This document shows positions 11,464 through 22,374 of a DNA stretch of 64,000 bases, one piece after another (the first letter of the stretch is position 1; every line of letters starts with the position of its first letter). The translations under genes and the position numbers were made by a program. The notes beneath the pieces are model-generated. The model saw only the letters and a list, made by a program, of their open reading frames with translations. It was not told the origin of the DNA and searched no databases. The DNA comes from Colletotrichum lupini (Eukaryota > Ascomycota > Sordariomycetes > Glomerellales > Glomerellaceae): assembly GCF_023278565.1 (NCBI RefSeq), contig NC_064678.1, positions 1,116,001 to 1,180,000 of the forward strand, written 5' to 3'.

Positions 11464-14400
11464 ATGCGCGCAGCAGGAATAGCCATCGCAGCTTTGCTCT
11501 TCGGAGCCGCAGATGCTCTTCATCAATTCACACCCCGGTCTCTCAATGACACCACCAGTCCCAGCGATCCTGCGCCGAAGCGGTACATCGTCGAGTACAA
11601 GTCGCGCGCCCACGGTTCTCGCGTCGCCGCGAAAGTTGCTGCTGGATTTCCGGGTCTCCGTGTCGTGAAGCAGTTCGACTCAGACATTTTCCCTGCCGTC
11701 ACAGTCGAGTGCGATGGAGGATGCAGCCCCGAGTCCGTGAGGAGTGCGCTTGACGACGGCGACGAGCCTGTTGTTGCAACGGTCTACAAGTCTCAGGTCA
11801 TGCAAATCCTTCCGACCGTCGAGGGCGAATCGTACAGCGATGATGCGGCGGCGCTGAATTACTCCGTCCATGGACTCACTGGAGTTGAGAAGCTTCACGA
11901 GGATGGAGTCTTGGGCGAAGGGGCTATTGTTGCTATTGTCGACAGTGGTGTTCAGTACACCCATCCTGCAGTAAGTACTTCGACTTTAACCAGGCTTGGT
12001 TGCAGATGATTAATCGAATGTAGTTGGGAGGAGGCATTGGTCCCAACTTTACCGTTGCTGGAGGCTACGACCTTGTTGGCGATGCTTGGCCTGATGCGCC
12101 AGCTCAGCCGGATGACGACCCCATGGATAGATATGGCCACGGAACTCATGTTGCTGGTATCATTGCTGGGAAAAGCGACCAGTAAGCAGCTCCAAGTTCC
12201 TACTTGCTCAAGAAGCACAACTAACTCTGATCAGGTTCGTTGGCGTAGCTCCCAGAGCCAAGTTGTTGTCATTCAAGGTATTTGGCAGCAGTGGCTACTC
12301 AAACGAGGAGACAGTTATCGAAGGTTTCCTCAAGGCGTACGACTCTGGTGTAAGATGATGGGACATACCTTTTACAATGGGAGATCGACTAACACTGCGC
12401 CTAGGCCGATATCATCAGTGCCAGTGTTGGAGAAACCAGCGGTTTCACAACCAATGCTCTCGCTGTCGTCGCGTCCAGAATTGTCGACAACGGCGTCGTT
12501 GTCGTCTTTGCTGCTGGTAACTCTGGACAGGATGGCCCCTTCGACATGGCAAACGGTGCATCTGGCGAGCACGTCTTGACCGTGGCATCTTCTGACCCGG
12601 GAGTGTTCCCTGCCCAAGCCTTCTCCGCAAAGTTCAACTTGAAGGGCAACTCCAACAAGACCGAGATCGCCTACATACCCGGATCCGGCTTCTTCCCAGA
12701 CACCATCGTCGACTGGCCCATCAAACCCATAAGTCTCAACTCTTCAATCACTAATGACGCATGCCTGCCTCTCCCAGCGAACACAACCTCACTCAACAAT
12801 ACTGTAGTTCTCGTCAGAACCGGCGGCTGCACCAACACCGTCAAGCACACTAACGTCGCGGCCTTCGGTGCCCGCTACGTTCTCTTCTACAATGACGCCG
12901 GCCCATACAAGAACGCCGTAAGCTCTAACCTTACAGGTCTCACCGGAGCCATCGAAGCAAACGCTGGTGACGCCATCATTGCCGCTATCCTTGACGGCGG
13001 CAACGTGACCGCCTCCTTCGACATCTCCACTGCCCACTACGTTGGTCTCCGCAACGCAGGAGGCGGACGGCCATCCTTATTCTCCTCGTGGGGTAGCACC
13101 TACGACCTCGCCCTCAAGCCCGACGTCGCTGGCCCGGGCACAAAGATCCTCAGCACCTACCCTACGAACGAATACCGTGTGTTGAGCGGCACGAGCATGG
13201 CGACTCCCTATATCAGCGGTGTTGCCGCGTTGTGGGTGGGCAAGTTCGGCGGTCGGGCCGCGCACAAGGATGATCCGGAATGGGCGCGCCGCCTTGTCGC
13301 GCGCATTACGTCGACTGCGCACGCCGTACCGTGGGCTGACTGGGCGACTACCTCGACTGACTATGGTTTCTGGGCGCCAACGACACAAGTCGGTGGAGGA
13401 TTTGTTGATGCGCAAAAGGTTCTTGGGTACACTACCGAGCTCAGCTTCGACGGCCGCAAGTTCGAGCTCAATGATACAGCCCACTTCAAGGGCACGCACA
13501 CGGTGGAGATCACGAATCGTGGCACAGAGACTGTTACGTACAAGTTCTCGGTGCAGGATGCTGGTGGATACACGGCATACACCCCCTCTGTACCAGGGCA
13601 GACTCAGTTTGCGGTTCCTGGGATTCCTCTTTACGCGGACCTTGATCCTTTCAAGCTTACACCCGAGGTTTCTCTGCCCCAGGAGTTTACTATCGCAGCG
13701 GGAGAGACCGAGTCAACAGAGTATGATCTCATCCTCACAATATGCCACCATGAGACGACAGCTGACGAGGAATAATAGGTTCACATTTAGCGTTCCTGAG
13801 GGAGCAGATGCCAATAAGTTGCCAGTGTACAGTGGCAAGATTCTTGTCAGCGGTAGTAACGGAGAGGAACTTGGTATTCCTTACTTCGGTCAGTTTATTT
13901 CTCCACAGGTGCCTGATCTTCTTAAACTAATGAAACTGTAGGCGTTGCCTCCGACTTAAAGGAAACGATTGAAAACGTCTGGGACTACGGATGGAACAAT
14001 CCTTATCTCACCTCTGGCGTGAATGCAATCAAGCTCGAACAAAAGTCAAAGTAAGTTGCCAAACAGCAACGGACGTCTACATCTGGTACGGGAGCTGACA
14101 TACATCTGCTAGCTTCACCTTCAACCTCACCCGAGAAGCACAAGACTTCCCTAAATTATTCACTCAATTTGTTTGGGGAACCAAGGAGTTCCGCTGGGAC
14201 GTAAGTCAAGATCATGTCCGTAGCTAGTATGGGAATGTCGAGCTAATGATTTGCACAGATTTTCTCAGGTAATTACAGCGAAGCCCAATGGTCATACCCT
14301 CCTGTTGTTGGTCAGAAGGGTTTCGTCGGCTCAGCAACCGCTTGGAACGGAACTGCCAACTCAGCTTGGTTTATTCCAGGTGAAGATAACGAGGACGACA

Positions 14401-14672
14401 TTTTCTCCCTTCCTCTCTACTCGCAACCTCGTGCAAGAAGAGGTATTTACTACTGGCTCGGACGATTCGCCGACGGTTCACACATCCAGCCTGGATCATA
14501 CAAGTAAGAGCCTATTCTTAGTCGATGGCATACCTATTCCTTTGTTATCACATAATCCTAATTCTTGTCACGCAGGTTCCGTATTGCTGCCTTGAGGCCC
14601 TTTGGAGAGCCCGAGGTTGCAGAAGACTGGGACGTTTGGCAGACGCCCGCCATTACTGTGCTGCCTCTTTAG
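11464..14672 (+). CDS. secreted subtilisin-like serine protease (S8) with PA domain
   Basis: Extracellular endoprotease of 914 residues in nine exons (introns 11971-12023, 12182-12234, 12350-12404, 13721-13778, 13889-13941, 14051-14112, 14201-14258 and 14504-14575), all frame-consistent. The start at 11464 gives a clean signal peptide, MRAAGIAIAALLFGAADA. An I9-type propeptide follows. The catalytic triad is visible: Asp160 in IVDSGVQ, His208 in GHGTHVAG and Ser524 in SGTSMATP, with the oxyanion Asn in AAGNSG. A protease-associated domain is inserted between His and Ser (about residues 400-460). The C-terminal third is a fibronectin-III-like region. This is the architecture of minor-extracellular-protease Vpr-type fungal subtilases. 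Several N-glycosylation sequons are present. Nutrient acquisition or host-protein degradation is likely. Confidence 0.93.
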
Positions 14673-14930
14673 GCCACATGTGCCTCTGCCGAACATCTAG
14701 AGCTTCATGCTCTAACAGTGGATTGCGATTGTACGGGTTCTGGGAGCTTTAACATCAAAGAAATCAATTCTATAAACCTCAAACCTAATTATCATCAAAC
14801 AAAATTCCTTCGACTTTGCTACCAAGAAAGGATCTGCTTCCCGACCATAAGCATCGGTTACATTAATCTTGAGTCTCCATGCTGATTTTCCGCTTCTTTT
14901 AGACGTGATGTACGATGATGAAGTTGTGCT

Positions 14931-15395
14931 TCAAAAGTCTTCGAGTTTATGCACCTCATATGGCGGCACCTCGTATGGGTGCGTTCTGCAGCCTTTGTCA
15001 GCATCCAGTGCGCCCTTGAATCGCCCGTGGCTGGGCTCAAGTACCTTTTCAAGGCAGAAACTGCCTCTCTCGTAACATCGCGCCCGACGCACAGGATCTC
15101 GACCTTGTATTCGGGTACCTGCGCGAGTTGATCGGTGTTACCGGTGTGAGGGGTAGCTCCCGCAGCAGAGACAGGTATGAACTGGCATGTGCCTGGGCTC
15201 TCGAAAGCGACATGAATGTATTTGCCGTTATCGTAGGTACCGCCACCAGCTTCAAAGATGGCTGCCTTAGTGGCATCTAAATGAGAACCTGAGCATACGT
15301 GACGATGTCAGCAAGAGCCATATTCTCGAAGTATTTTAGGCCTTAAGGCTCTACTCACGTGGCACGGAGTATGCAAGCTTGTAGCGATCCGCCAT
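14931..15395 (-). CDS. NIF3-like small protein, three exons
   Basis: Small protein of 111 residues with no long single open frame, so it is easily missed. Reading from the ATG at 15395, exons are 15395-15359, 15288-15045 and 14985-14931, with introns bounded by GTGAGT..CAG and GTACTT..CAG. Recognisable family features: YKLAYSVP near the start, AIFEAGGGTYDN, the GTCQFIP and ATPHTG turns, VPEYKVEILC, AVSALKRTHPYEVPPYEV and a final LEDF. These match the short NIF3/YqfO-C-type proteins, related to the regulatory domain of ATP phosphoribosyltransferase; the biochemical role is unknown. It is convergent with the upstream subtilisin gene. Confidence comes from the preserved motif order across both splice junctions. 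Confidence 0.87.
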
Positions 15396-16255
15396 TATTG
15401 AGAAATTTCGTATATCGGTATACTGGCGAGTGGAAAGCGTTGTGACTTCTCAAGCTGGAGATGAAATTGGAACGATGATGGAGCTGGGTATCAGGATGAT
15501 ATTCGTGACAACCCCTCCCTTTTCTGTTGAGAACTGACTAATTTTCGGTCGTAACCACCTTGTGTGAAATTTTCATTATCCGGGAGCCACCGGAACATCC
15601 TTATCTCAACAAATTTGTTGAAAATTCTGAAGCATGTCCCCGAACCCCTATGGGAAAGTGAAGCCATATTCTGACCCCTATGGGAAAGTTCAGGCGATGT
15701 AGTCGACGGATAGCGGGGCAAAGCTGTGTGGGGTAGTTTTCAACCTGCGTGCTATGCCGAATTAGTTGACGACGCCCCAGTAAGAGGATGCTTGACTCGG
15801 CTGTGCCGACCTCGGCGGCGCTGAAGACTACTTAAAGCGCTCCTTTCATTGGATCAAATGCTGCTCTAAGTGGGACAATTGCCGGAAACACAGTTACCCT
15901 TATCTACTGGCTCCTTGCGAGTGGAAGCTGGGTGCTCGAGACAAGAACCTTCTGAGCGTGTACTTCTGAGCGTGTGGCGGGCTTATCTGTAGCGGTGGGC
16001 CTCCATTCATTGGAAAATGCTACTGAAATGGCTCTGCACTCGCGGACCGTCGAAGGTACTTAAGTACGAGGTAGTATGCTCACCTCAGTCTTGAAACGGA
16101 TCTCGTAAATCACCTATAATTGATTTCCTCTCCTCGGTTTGTTTCTCTTATACGCAACACACACTCCTTGACAATAGATCATTAACTCTTGCTTCTAGCC
16201 TCTTGCAGCAACTCAGAAGAGAAGGCCACCCGGAGACAAAATAGCAAGAGGCAGA
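15396..16255. other. divergent promoter region with a 16-bp direct repeat
   Basis: Intergenic region between the NIF3-like gene and the metallo-beta-lactamase gene, which are divergently transcribed. A 16-bp sequence ACCCCTATGGGAAAGT occurs at 15644 and again at 15674 with exactly 30 bp between starts. No coding sequence is seen. Confidence 0.5.
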
Positions 16256-17511
16256 ATGGAAACGTTGCCGCATAACCTCCCATGCCCGTCCGGCGCCTCA
16301 GTCAAGGTGTCCGTCCTCAACAACTGTTTCCTTCGCGGAGTGCCTACAGCGCCTTATGTTGAGCCTATCATACCTGAGCATGAAACATTCAACGACCTTC
16401 CATGTCTCGTCTTCCTGATCGAGAGTTCTACCGGCAGGAAAGTCCTCTTCGACCTCGGTCTACGAAAGGACTGGCACAAACTCAGCCCGGTTTCGCTATC
16501 AGAGATTCAGAACGACGAGATTGAAATCAAACTGAAAGAGGATATCGTTGATATTCTGAACCGCGAGAGAATCGCTCCAGGCGACATAGAGGCTGTGGTA
16601 TTGAGGTGTGTATCCCTAATAACTTCCCATGTGCCTGATTCGGTACTTCTTTCTGTTCCCGCCAAGGACATCCTAATATGGGCTGGATATAGTCACCATC
16701 ATTGGGATCATGTCGGAGATCTCAGTTTGTTTCCCGATACTACACGAGTTGTCGTTGGCCCGGGGTTCGTGGATGCTTTCCGTTTAGGTTATCCCGACGA
16801 TGATCTGGCGCCACTGCTAGCCAGCGATCTGAGGTGAGTTGATGTATAACATGTCCAAAAGGTACTTAAAACGTATCGAGAGCTGAGAATGGTCAATATA
16901 GTGGGAAATCAGTGGACGAGGTCAACTTTGAAAAGGCCAGCTGTGTCCCTCTTGGTCCGTTCACAGCTTTCGATTACTTCGGTGACGGCTCGTTCTACAT
17001 CGTTGATGCTCCTGGACACAGCATCGGCCATGTTGGAGCGCTAGCCCGGACAACAAGCAACCCGGACACATTCGTCTTCATGGGTGCCGACTCGTGCCAT
17101 CACTGTGGAGAGTTCCGACCTTCTGCACGCCGCAAAACCCCAAGCGACTTTCGTCTTGGCTCGCCGACTTCAGGACCATCTTCCCCTTGTCGTGGGCTGA
17201 CGTCTGATGATCACAAAGGTCCTCAGGGCGGGCTTTGTGGAGCTCCATTCTATACAATTACGCGAGACCCTCGATATGCCGAGTACACTCATGATCACGG
17301 AGCTGCGGATGCAACGATTGCCAAGGTGCAAGAGATGGACGGGTACGACAATGTGTTTGTTACCATGGCACACGATGATTCTATTCCCGAGATAGTCGAC
17401 ATGTTTCCAAAGACCATCAACGAATGGAAGTCAAAGGGTTGGCATGAGAAGGGTCGATGGGCGTTCTTGAAGGACTTCAACGGCTTGGCTGACGTGACGC
17501 GAGGAAGTTAA
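16256..17511 (+). CDS. metallo-beta-lactamase-fold hydrolase
   Basis: Predicted zinc-dependent hydrolase of the MBL superfamily, 366 residues in three exons (introns 16606-16692 and 16834-16901). The metal-binding motif SHHHWDH is created across the first splice junction (residues 117-123). Further expected ligands are His in DAPGHSIGH, Asp in FMGADSCHH and His in VTMAHDDS, so the site looks complete. VLFDLGLRKDW near the N-terminus is the usual first strand motif. No signal peptide is seen. The family covers lactonases, glyoxalase II-like enzymes and secondary-metabolite thioesterases, and the substrate cannot be told from sequence. It is intact and immediately precedes the degenerate region. 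Confidence 0.9.
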
Positions 17512-17841
17512 GCACAGATCTGTTGGAATTTCCCCAGGGGAAGAGCACAAGTCGACCTAAGCAGAGTTTTAAAGATCGCTACCTTAGTCGGTGGGAACAG
17601 CTTGAGTACGATACGGAAACCACGTTCGATGCGCAACGTAGTCGATGAAGTTGGCCAGATTACCATCCATTCTGAAATCATCCACTACAACTCTTTAATC
17701 CAATGACTGTGTCTCGCACATCTTGTGGTACAAACCCTCAGCTGAGAATATTTCCTAGTGTGTTTCCATCTCCTGAAGGGGGCCCCTGGGCCCTGTGTAA
17801 TACGTAGATCAAATCGGCGACCTTAGTAGTACCAAGACACT

Positions 17842-18060
17842 CTAGATGGACTTAGCCATAGCAATAGTGGTCCTGTCAATCCGCTCTGCAGCATCAGCCA
17901 GCGCAGCGTGGACCTCTCTGTATCAAGGACACTGGTCGTCTCGTCGAGGAGCAAGATCGTAGTGTCGCGGATCAGAGCACGTGCAGTCGCAATTTATTGA
18001 TGTTGGCCGCCGGAGAGCTGGGCACCTTGGTTCCATCAGGTGTGGCGAGCCCTCATGGGA
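17842..18060 (-). pseudogene. relic of an ABC transporter nucleotide-binding domain
   Basis: On the minus strand, in order, the sequence encodes a signature motif QLSGGQ (about 18003-18020), then an in-frame TAA at 17994-17996, then IATARALIRDTTILLLDETTS, which covers Walker B, and LDTE. After a frame change comes ALADAAERIDRTTIAMAKS ending in a stop at 17842. This is the C-terminal half of a fungal multidrug-type NBD, where IAIARALI and ILLLDEATSALD are normal. The Walker A part and the membrane domain are absent. It is a dead fragment, and its broken upstream side abuts the truncated oxidase at 18122. Confidence 0.85.
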
Positions 18061-18121
18061 GGGAGTAGACAAAATCGCTTCCCTGACCCATTACGATTCA
18101 TCAGTGTTGAGTCTATGATGA

Positions 18122-19166
18122 GTGGTTGGAAAGCTCGATCGATGGAGTCAGTTTATGCGCGGGAAAGTTGACAATCAGCGGAGAGAAGTCATCTACACAA
18201 AGCGTGTTGATACGAAGACCTTCCCTCTTACCAACGGGATCTTCTCTGGCACCATCTCGTATAACCTGAGCCAAGCCGACGCTGCCCTGGATGCGTTCTG
18301 TGAGATCCAAACTGGAGCGCTGCTCGACGACTCACAGCTCATGGTCACCTGCATGGAGATGGTCATCCCCGCAATCAACCTCACTACCATTGACCTCAAC
18401 TCTTTCACTGGCAAAGTCAACTTCACAAGTTCTTATCCCACAGCACTTCAACATCTGATTGATGTGGGCCCCATTGCAACAAACTTTTCTCGCAACACTC
18501 TCACCGCCGAGGCATCCAAGGCCGTGACACCCGAGTTTTTGGCAGTTTATACCCAGCGGTTAGTAGTAGATCTAATCTCTTTATTAGAAAGATGCTTACG
18601 TGTACACTTTCTGCAGTATTGGTCGCGGCATTATCAACGTGAAGGCGGACCAGGAGCTCTACAAGGAGGTCTCTGAACTATTCTTCTCTCACTACGCATC
18701 TTCGACTCTTGCTGACCACATCATCGGCTTTTCTTGGAACCCCGTCACTCCTCACGCTGTACAAGAGTCTAATAGAAAGGGCGGCAACACGGGTGGCTGG
18801 CAGGAGGTCAACCAGAACTGTAAGTGCAACTACACTTTTGACAATGGCGGGCCTTGTCTATTACGCAAATAGTGAACTAATCAACCAGCCGCAGCGCTCA
18901 ACCTGAGAACGAGCTGGGGTAACGCCGACGATGATGCAACGGCCCTTCAGATGGACGCTGACTTCTTGGCCAAGGCCACAGAGCTGGCTCGGAAGCGCGA
19001 TGCTCTGATGCTGAATCAGTGGATGAACAACGCTGCCGAGACCGCCGATGTCATCAGCACTTGCGGAGAGGAGAACGTCAAGAAGATGAAGGCTATCTCA
19101 CAGAAGTACGACAAGGAGGGAACGTTTCAACATCTTATGCCTGGCGGTTACAAGCTAGGCGCCTAG
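18122..19166 (+). pseudogene. 5'-truncated FAD-linked oxidoreductase (BBE-type), C-terminal part
   Basis: Three exons (18122-18558, 18617-18819 and 18889-19166) encode the substrate-binding and berberine-bridge (BBE) C-terminal part of a fungal FAD-linked oxidase: TKTFPLTNGIFSGTISYN near the start, NLRTSWGNADDD, and the end KYDKEGTFQHLMPGGYKLGA. The FAD-binding PP-loop half, about 200 residues, is missing. Sequence just upstream instead belongs to an unrelated ABC-transporter relic. The open frame begins with a short non-homologous leader (MVGKLDRWSQ). A second family member at 31.2-32.8 kb ends with the same pattern (DPNLVFTKLVPGGAKVEY). Spliced frames are otherwise intact, so it may still be transcribed, but it cannot bind FAD as a normal family member would. 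Confidence 0.8.
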
Positions 19167-20168
19167 AATAATCTGCCAGAGGTTGAACGACATTAGCTTC
19201 ATATCTCATGTAAACAATTCATCAACGTTCTGGACTTATCGATCTATTTCGAATTATGAACAAAGAATGATTAACATTTCAGTCAAGTACTGAGAGTTCT
19301 CAGCCACCTACAGAACGCACAGACTCTGCAATGCACCATCGACGCCGCCAATCTACAAACATCTCCACTGAGCCTCACATCGTCACCAACCATAACAAAA
19401 AGATCAAAAACATACAACCTCAGGTATTCGCTGGTCGTCACCGACCCAACTACTAATCCGGCCCTCATTGGCTTATCTATGGGAGAGCGGACGGGATCCC
19501 GAGTTTTCCAATGGGTATGGTCGTATGTGGTGGTTTGGGGAGGAGAGACAACCTGAGACGCGAGTCCGAAGCGCGAACTTGGTCTAGGGTCCAATCCCGT
19601 TCACCTTTGGAGATCGGAACTAAGGATATCAATGGGTTAAGTCACCAGGCTAGGCGCGGTTCTCGCCTCTATATGGACTTTTTGGAGGTCGAGAAATCTC
19701 AGAGAGCTGTCTTGACTTGGCTCAACATACCTAGCTCAATTTGACGTCTAGGGTGAGAATTCATCCCTTTCATACTCATGAATTATTCCATCCGGCCTGT
19801 AGATTTCTGATCATATCCCATGGATGACTCCATGGTTTGAGTGAATGGTGAAATAAAAACGACTTGAGGCTTTTGCTCTGATAGCCCATCCTCATCTCGT
19901 GTTAATCCAGAATGCTACAAACGAATCTTCGATGATCAACCATCACGTTTTCCCAAGCGAGGTTCTTTTGGGTGTTATCAAATGTGCATAACTCCATCGT
20001 GTCTACGATGTGAAAGTCGATGCCCATTTCACTTCATGAACATCCATACTTCAAAGTCCACCGCAATAACAACCGCCAAATCGGTAAGTACCCACCCTCC
20101 ACTCCACAACCGATCAGAACCAAAAGTAGAGCATTAGTGTAGAAGCCTAGAGTTGCACCATGTAACTC
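19167..20168. other. intergenic region, no gene seen
   Basis: Both strands were read. Open frames here are short and lack family motifs. The region lies between the truncated oxidase and the 3' end of the LysM gene. Confidence 0.4.
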
Positions 20169-21124
20169 TCACAACCAGAATTCGCTAGACAATAGGCATA
20201 TCGACAGGGATATAAACGAAGAGAAGGGAACTACATTAAATATCCCAGCGAATGCAATCGATCCCTTGGCTACGCATACGTAGTATCCAAGCCACAGTCT
20301 GGTACACGTGGATCCCACACTGGGGGTCCAACTGGTGAAGTCGGAAAGAGTGACGCCGTACTGCTTGGTGATGGCGTCGCACGTGTTGCCGCTGCCGATC
20401 AGGTGCCATTTCTTGCAGCCGCAGATAGCGGACGGCTGCGTGGGCGTAGGCGCGGATGGGTTGCAGGTTTCGGCGGGAGGGGCCGGGGCGGCGGTCGTGC
20501 TGGTAGTGGTTAGGGTGCCTGTGACGGCTGATTCAGTCGTGTGAACTTGTGTGAAAGAGTCGTTGTCTAGAGAGATGGACTTACCAATGCAGTAGTAGTA
20601 ACCGAGCCAGAGTCCTGAGCATGTGTTGCCCACTGCCGGGTTCCAGCCGTAGAACTGGTTCAGGTCAAAGGTACCGTACTTGTTGACGATGCCCTGGCAC
20701 GTGTCGCCGGAGACGGCCTGATGGTGGTGGTCGCGGGCAAGGTTGCTGTGACTCTTGTTGTTGGACGGGGGAGACCGTAGTTGACCTCCACACAGTAGGA
20801 GTTTCCGACGACGATGCCGGAGCAGTCGGCGCCGACGCTGGGGTTCTGTAGTTTGCTGTCATCGGTTGGTGGTCATTGGCGTCTAAGGTAGGGGAAACTT
20901 ACATAGTCCAGGAAGTCAGGAGCCGAGAGACCCCATTCGATCTGGAAAAAGTCGCAGTTGTAGGACCTGTCGACGGCGGTGTCGTAGTAGGCGCAGTCTG
21001 AGGCGGTCCTCGGAGCGACGGGGCCGGTCTGCCGGCGGACGTGGGCGGGGTGGCGGCGTGAAGTCCGCGCGGCAGCGGCGGTGGCCAGGGAGGCGATAGC
21101 AAAGGAAACAAGTGTGGAACGCAT
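20169..21124 (-). CDS. secreted LysM-domain protein, frame break in the linker
   Basis: Secreted LysM protein starting at 21124 with the signal peptide MRSTLVSFAIASLATAAAA. Exons run 21124-20903, 20845-20585 and 20545-20169. Three LysM-like units are visible. The first is degenerate (CDFFQIEWGLSAPDFLDY, then NPSVGADCSGIVVGNSYCV). The second has SGDTCQGIVNKYG, YGWNPAVGNTCSGLWLGYYYC. The third has HLIGSGNTCDAITKQYG, WTPSVGSTCTRLWLGYYVC. Thr/Pro-rich linkers separate them. Units 1 and 2 are in different frames: the change lies between a G5 run at 20767-20771 and about 20725, inside the linker. LysM units bind chitin-type glycans, and secreted fungal forms are commonly effectors. Intact function in this copy is doubtful unless the break is an assembly error. 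Confidence 0.8.
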
Positions 21125-21364
21125 CTTTGTCCCAACGACTTCCAACAAGACGACTTCCAACACAACCGCATGGACTCATTTCCCCTCCAGGCATCGGCTG
21201 CCATACCAATCTACTGATTCTAGTGTACAACCCCATCGGCCAAGCCTTGTCCGACTCACAATCCCATCCAACACCCCTACATATACATCAGTCACAGTCA
21301 GACACACACACACCAGGGCTATCTCCAAACTACCCGCAATCCTCAAAAGTTGTTTCCGCCCCCC

Positions 21365-21751
21365 GGCGGGCACCTCTTGGACCGCCGGAGGCGACGTGAG
21401 CGAATTCTGCGGTAGCTGGGGCTTCACCACCTACCGCACCGCCTACGGCCCGGGCACCGATGCGCAGTGGCGTACCCTCCTCGACAAGATCCGGGCCCAA
21501 GTCGTTTCCGAGATAGAATGTTACCTCGAGGCCGGCGACGAGGACGTCGCCGCACAGCTCAAGTCTCTTTTCGTCCTCGACGCCTGCTCCGACGCCGCTC
21601 TTTGGTACAAGTCCGCGGTGAGAGACTGCGCCGGCAAGGTTCTTGACGGATCTGCCCCCCAAATGATGTGATGATACGGTGGGCGGGAAATAACGAGACC
21701 TGCATCAAGAACCCCAAGAGCAAGAGCTACTGCAACGGTAACTGCTAATCC
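21365..21751 (+). pseudogene. partial hypothetical protein with frame break at a C6 run
   Basis: Coding-like sequence divergent from the LysM gene. It contains SWGFTTYRTAYGPGTDAQW, then DKIRAQVVSEIECYLEAG and a downstream Cys-rich end, ETCIKNPKSKSYCNGNC, in a different frame. The pattern W-GFT-YRT-Y-GP recurs in uncharacterised fungal proteins often near secreted-protein genes; that is recollection of the pattern, not a search. The frame changes at the run of six C at 21655-21660; one base more would join the two parts. No in-frame ATG lies between the LysM start and this region except one that overlaps the LysM gene antisense, so the 5' end is missing or upstream by splicing. Confidence 0.5.
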
Positions 21752-22374
21752 GGGGGAAAGAAAGTCAAAGCAGCAAGTCTTTAGTTGTCTTGCGTCCTTC
21801 GGATCCCGTCAGTAAGATGTTGTCGATAGTTTGGAAAGCTCTTGATGTGCGTAATAATGAGCTTGACTTAAGTCTGCTGTCGTGTCCTGGCTCAATTATC
21901 AGTGTCAGCTGGGCGTCAAAGGTTATCTTGAACTCAGGATCGAGAAACTCTGGACTAAGATTCCCTGACTTGTTCTCGAAAGTTTCAGACCCGACCTGGG
22001 ACCGACGGACGAGGTGTTACGGGTCCCGAATCTGTTGCTGTTGCGTGGCAACTTTGAACTCTTAGGCTTCAGAGATCCTGTAAACACGGGCTTTATGTAG
22101 TCGCGCAAGCTGGTGGGAAAGGAAAGCAGCGAGTTCAGCTTGCCCTGTATTAGGCTACTCTACTTAAGAGCGCAACTGGCCAGTTTTGAGAGGCTTTATC
22201 TACATGTGACTCGGGCTACGATTACAAGCTTTTGATCAACGCTGAATCTACAATCTACAATGCTTACACTTGAAGATTTACCACCGACGCACACCATGCT
22301 GTCCGGCTTGAGACGAGAACGGAAGCGACTGCGGCACCCAGCGCCTCGTAGGACCTGCCTTATATGTTTCACAT
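21752..22374. other. intergenic region, no gene seen
   Basis: No family motif is visible on either strand. It separates the broken small gene from the 3' end of the flavin monooxygenase. Confidence 0.4.

Noticed and set aside
19283..19744. Open frames on both strands in the 19.3-19.7 kb interval
   Set aside because: Short, motif-free, and without splice partners.
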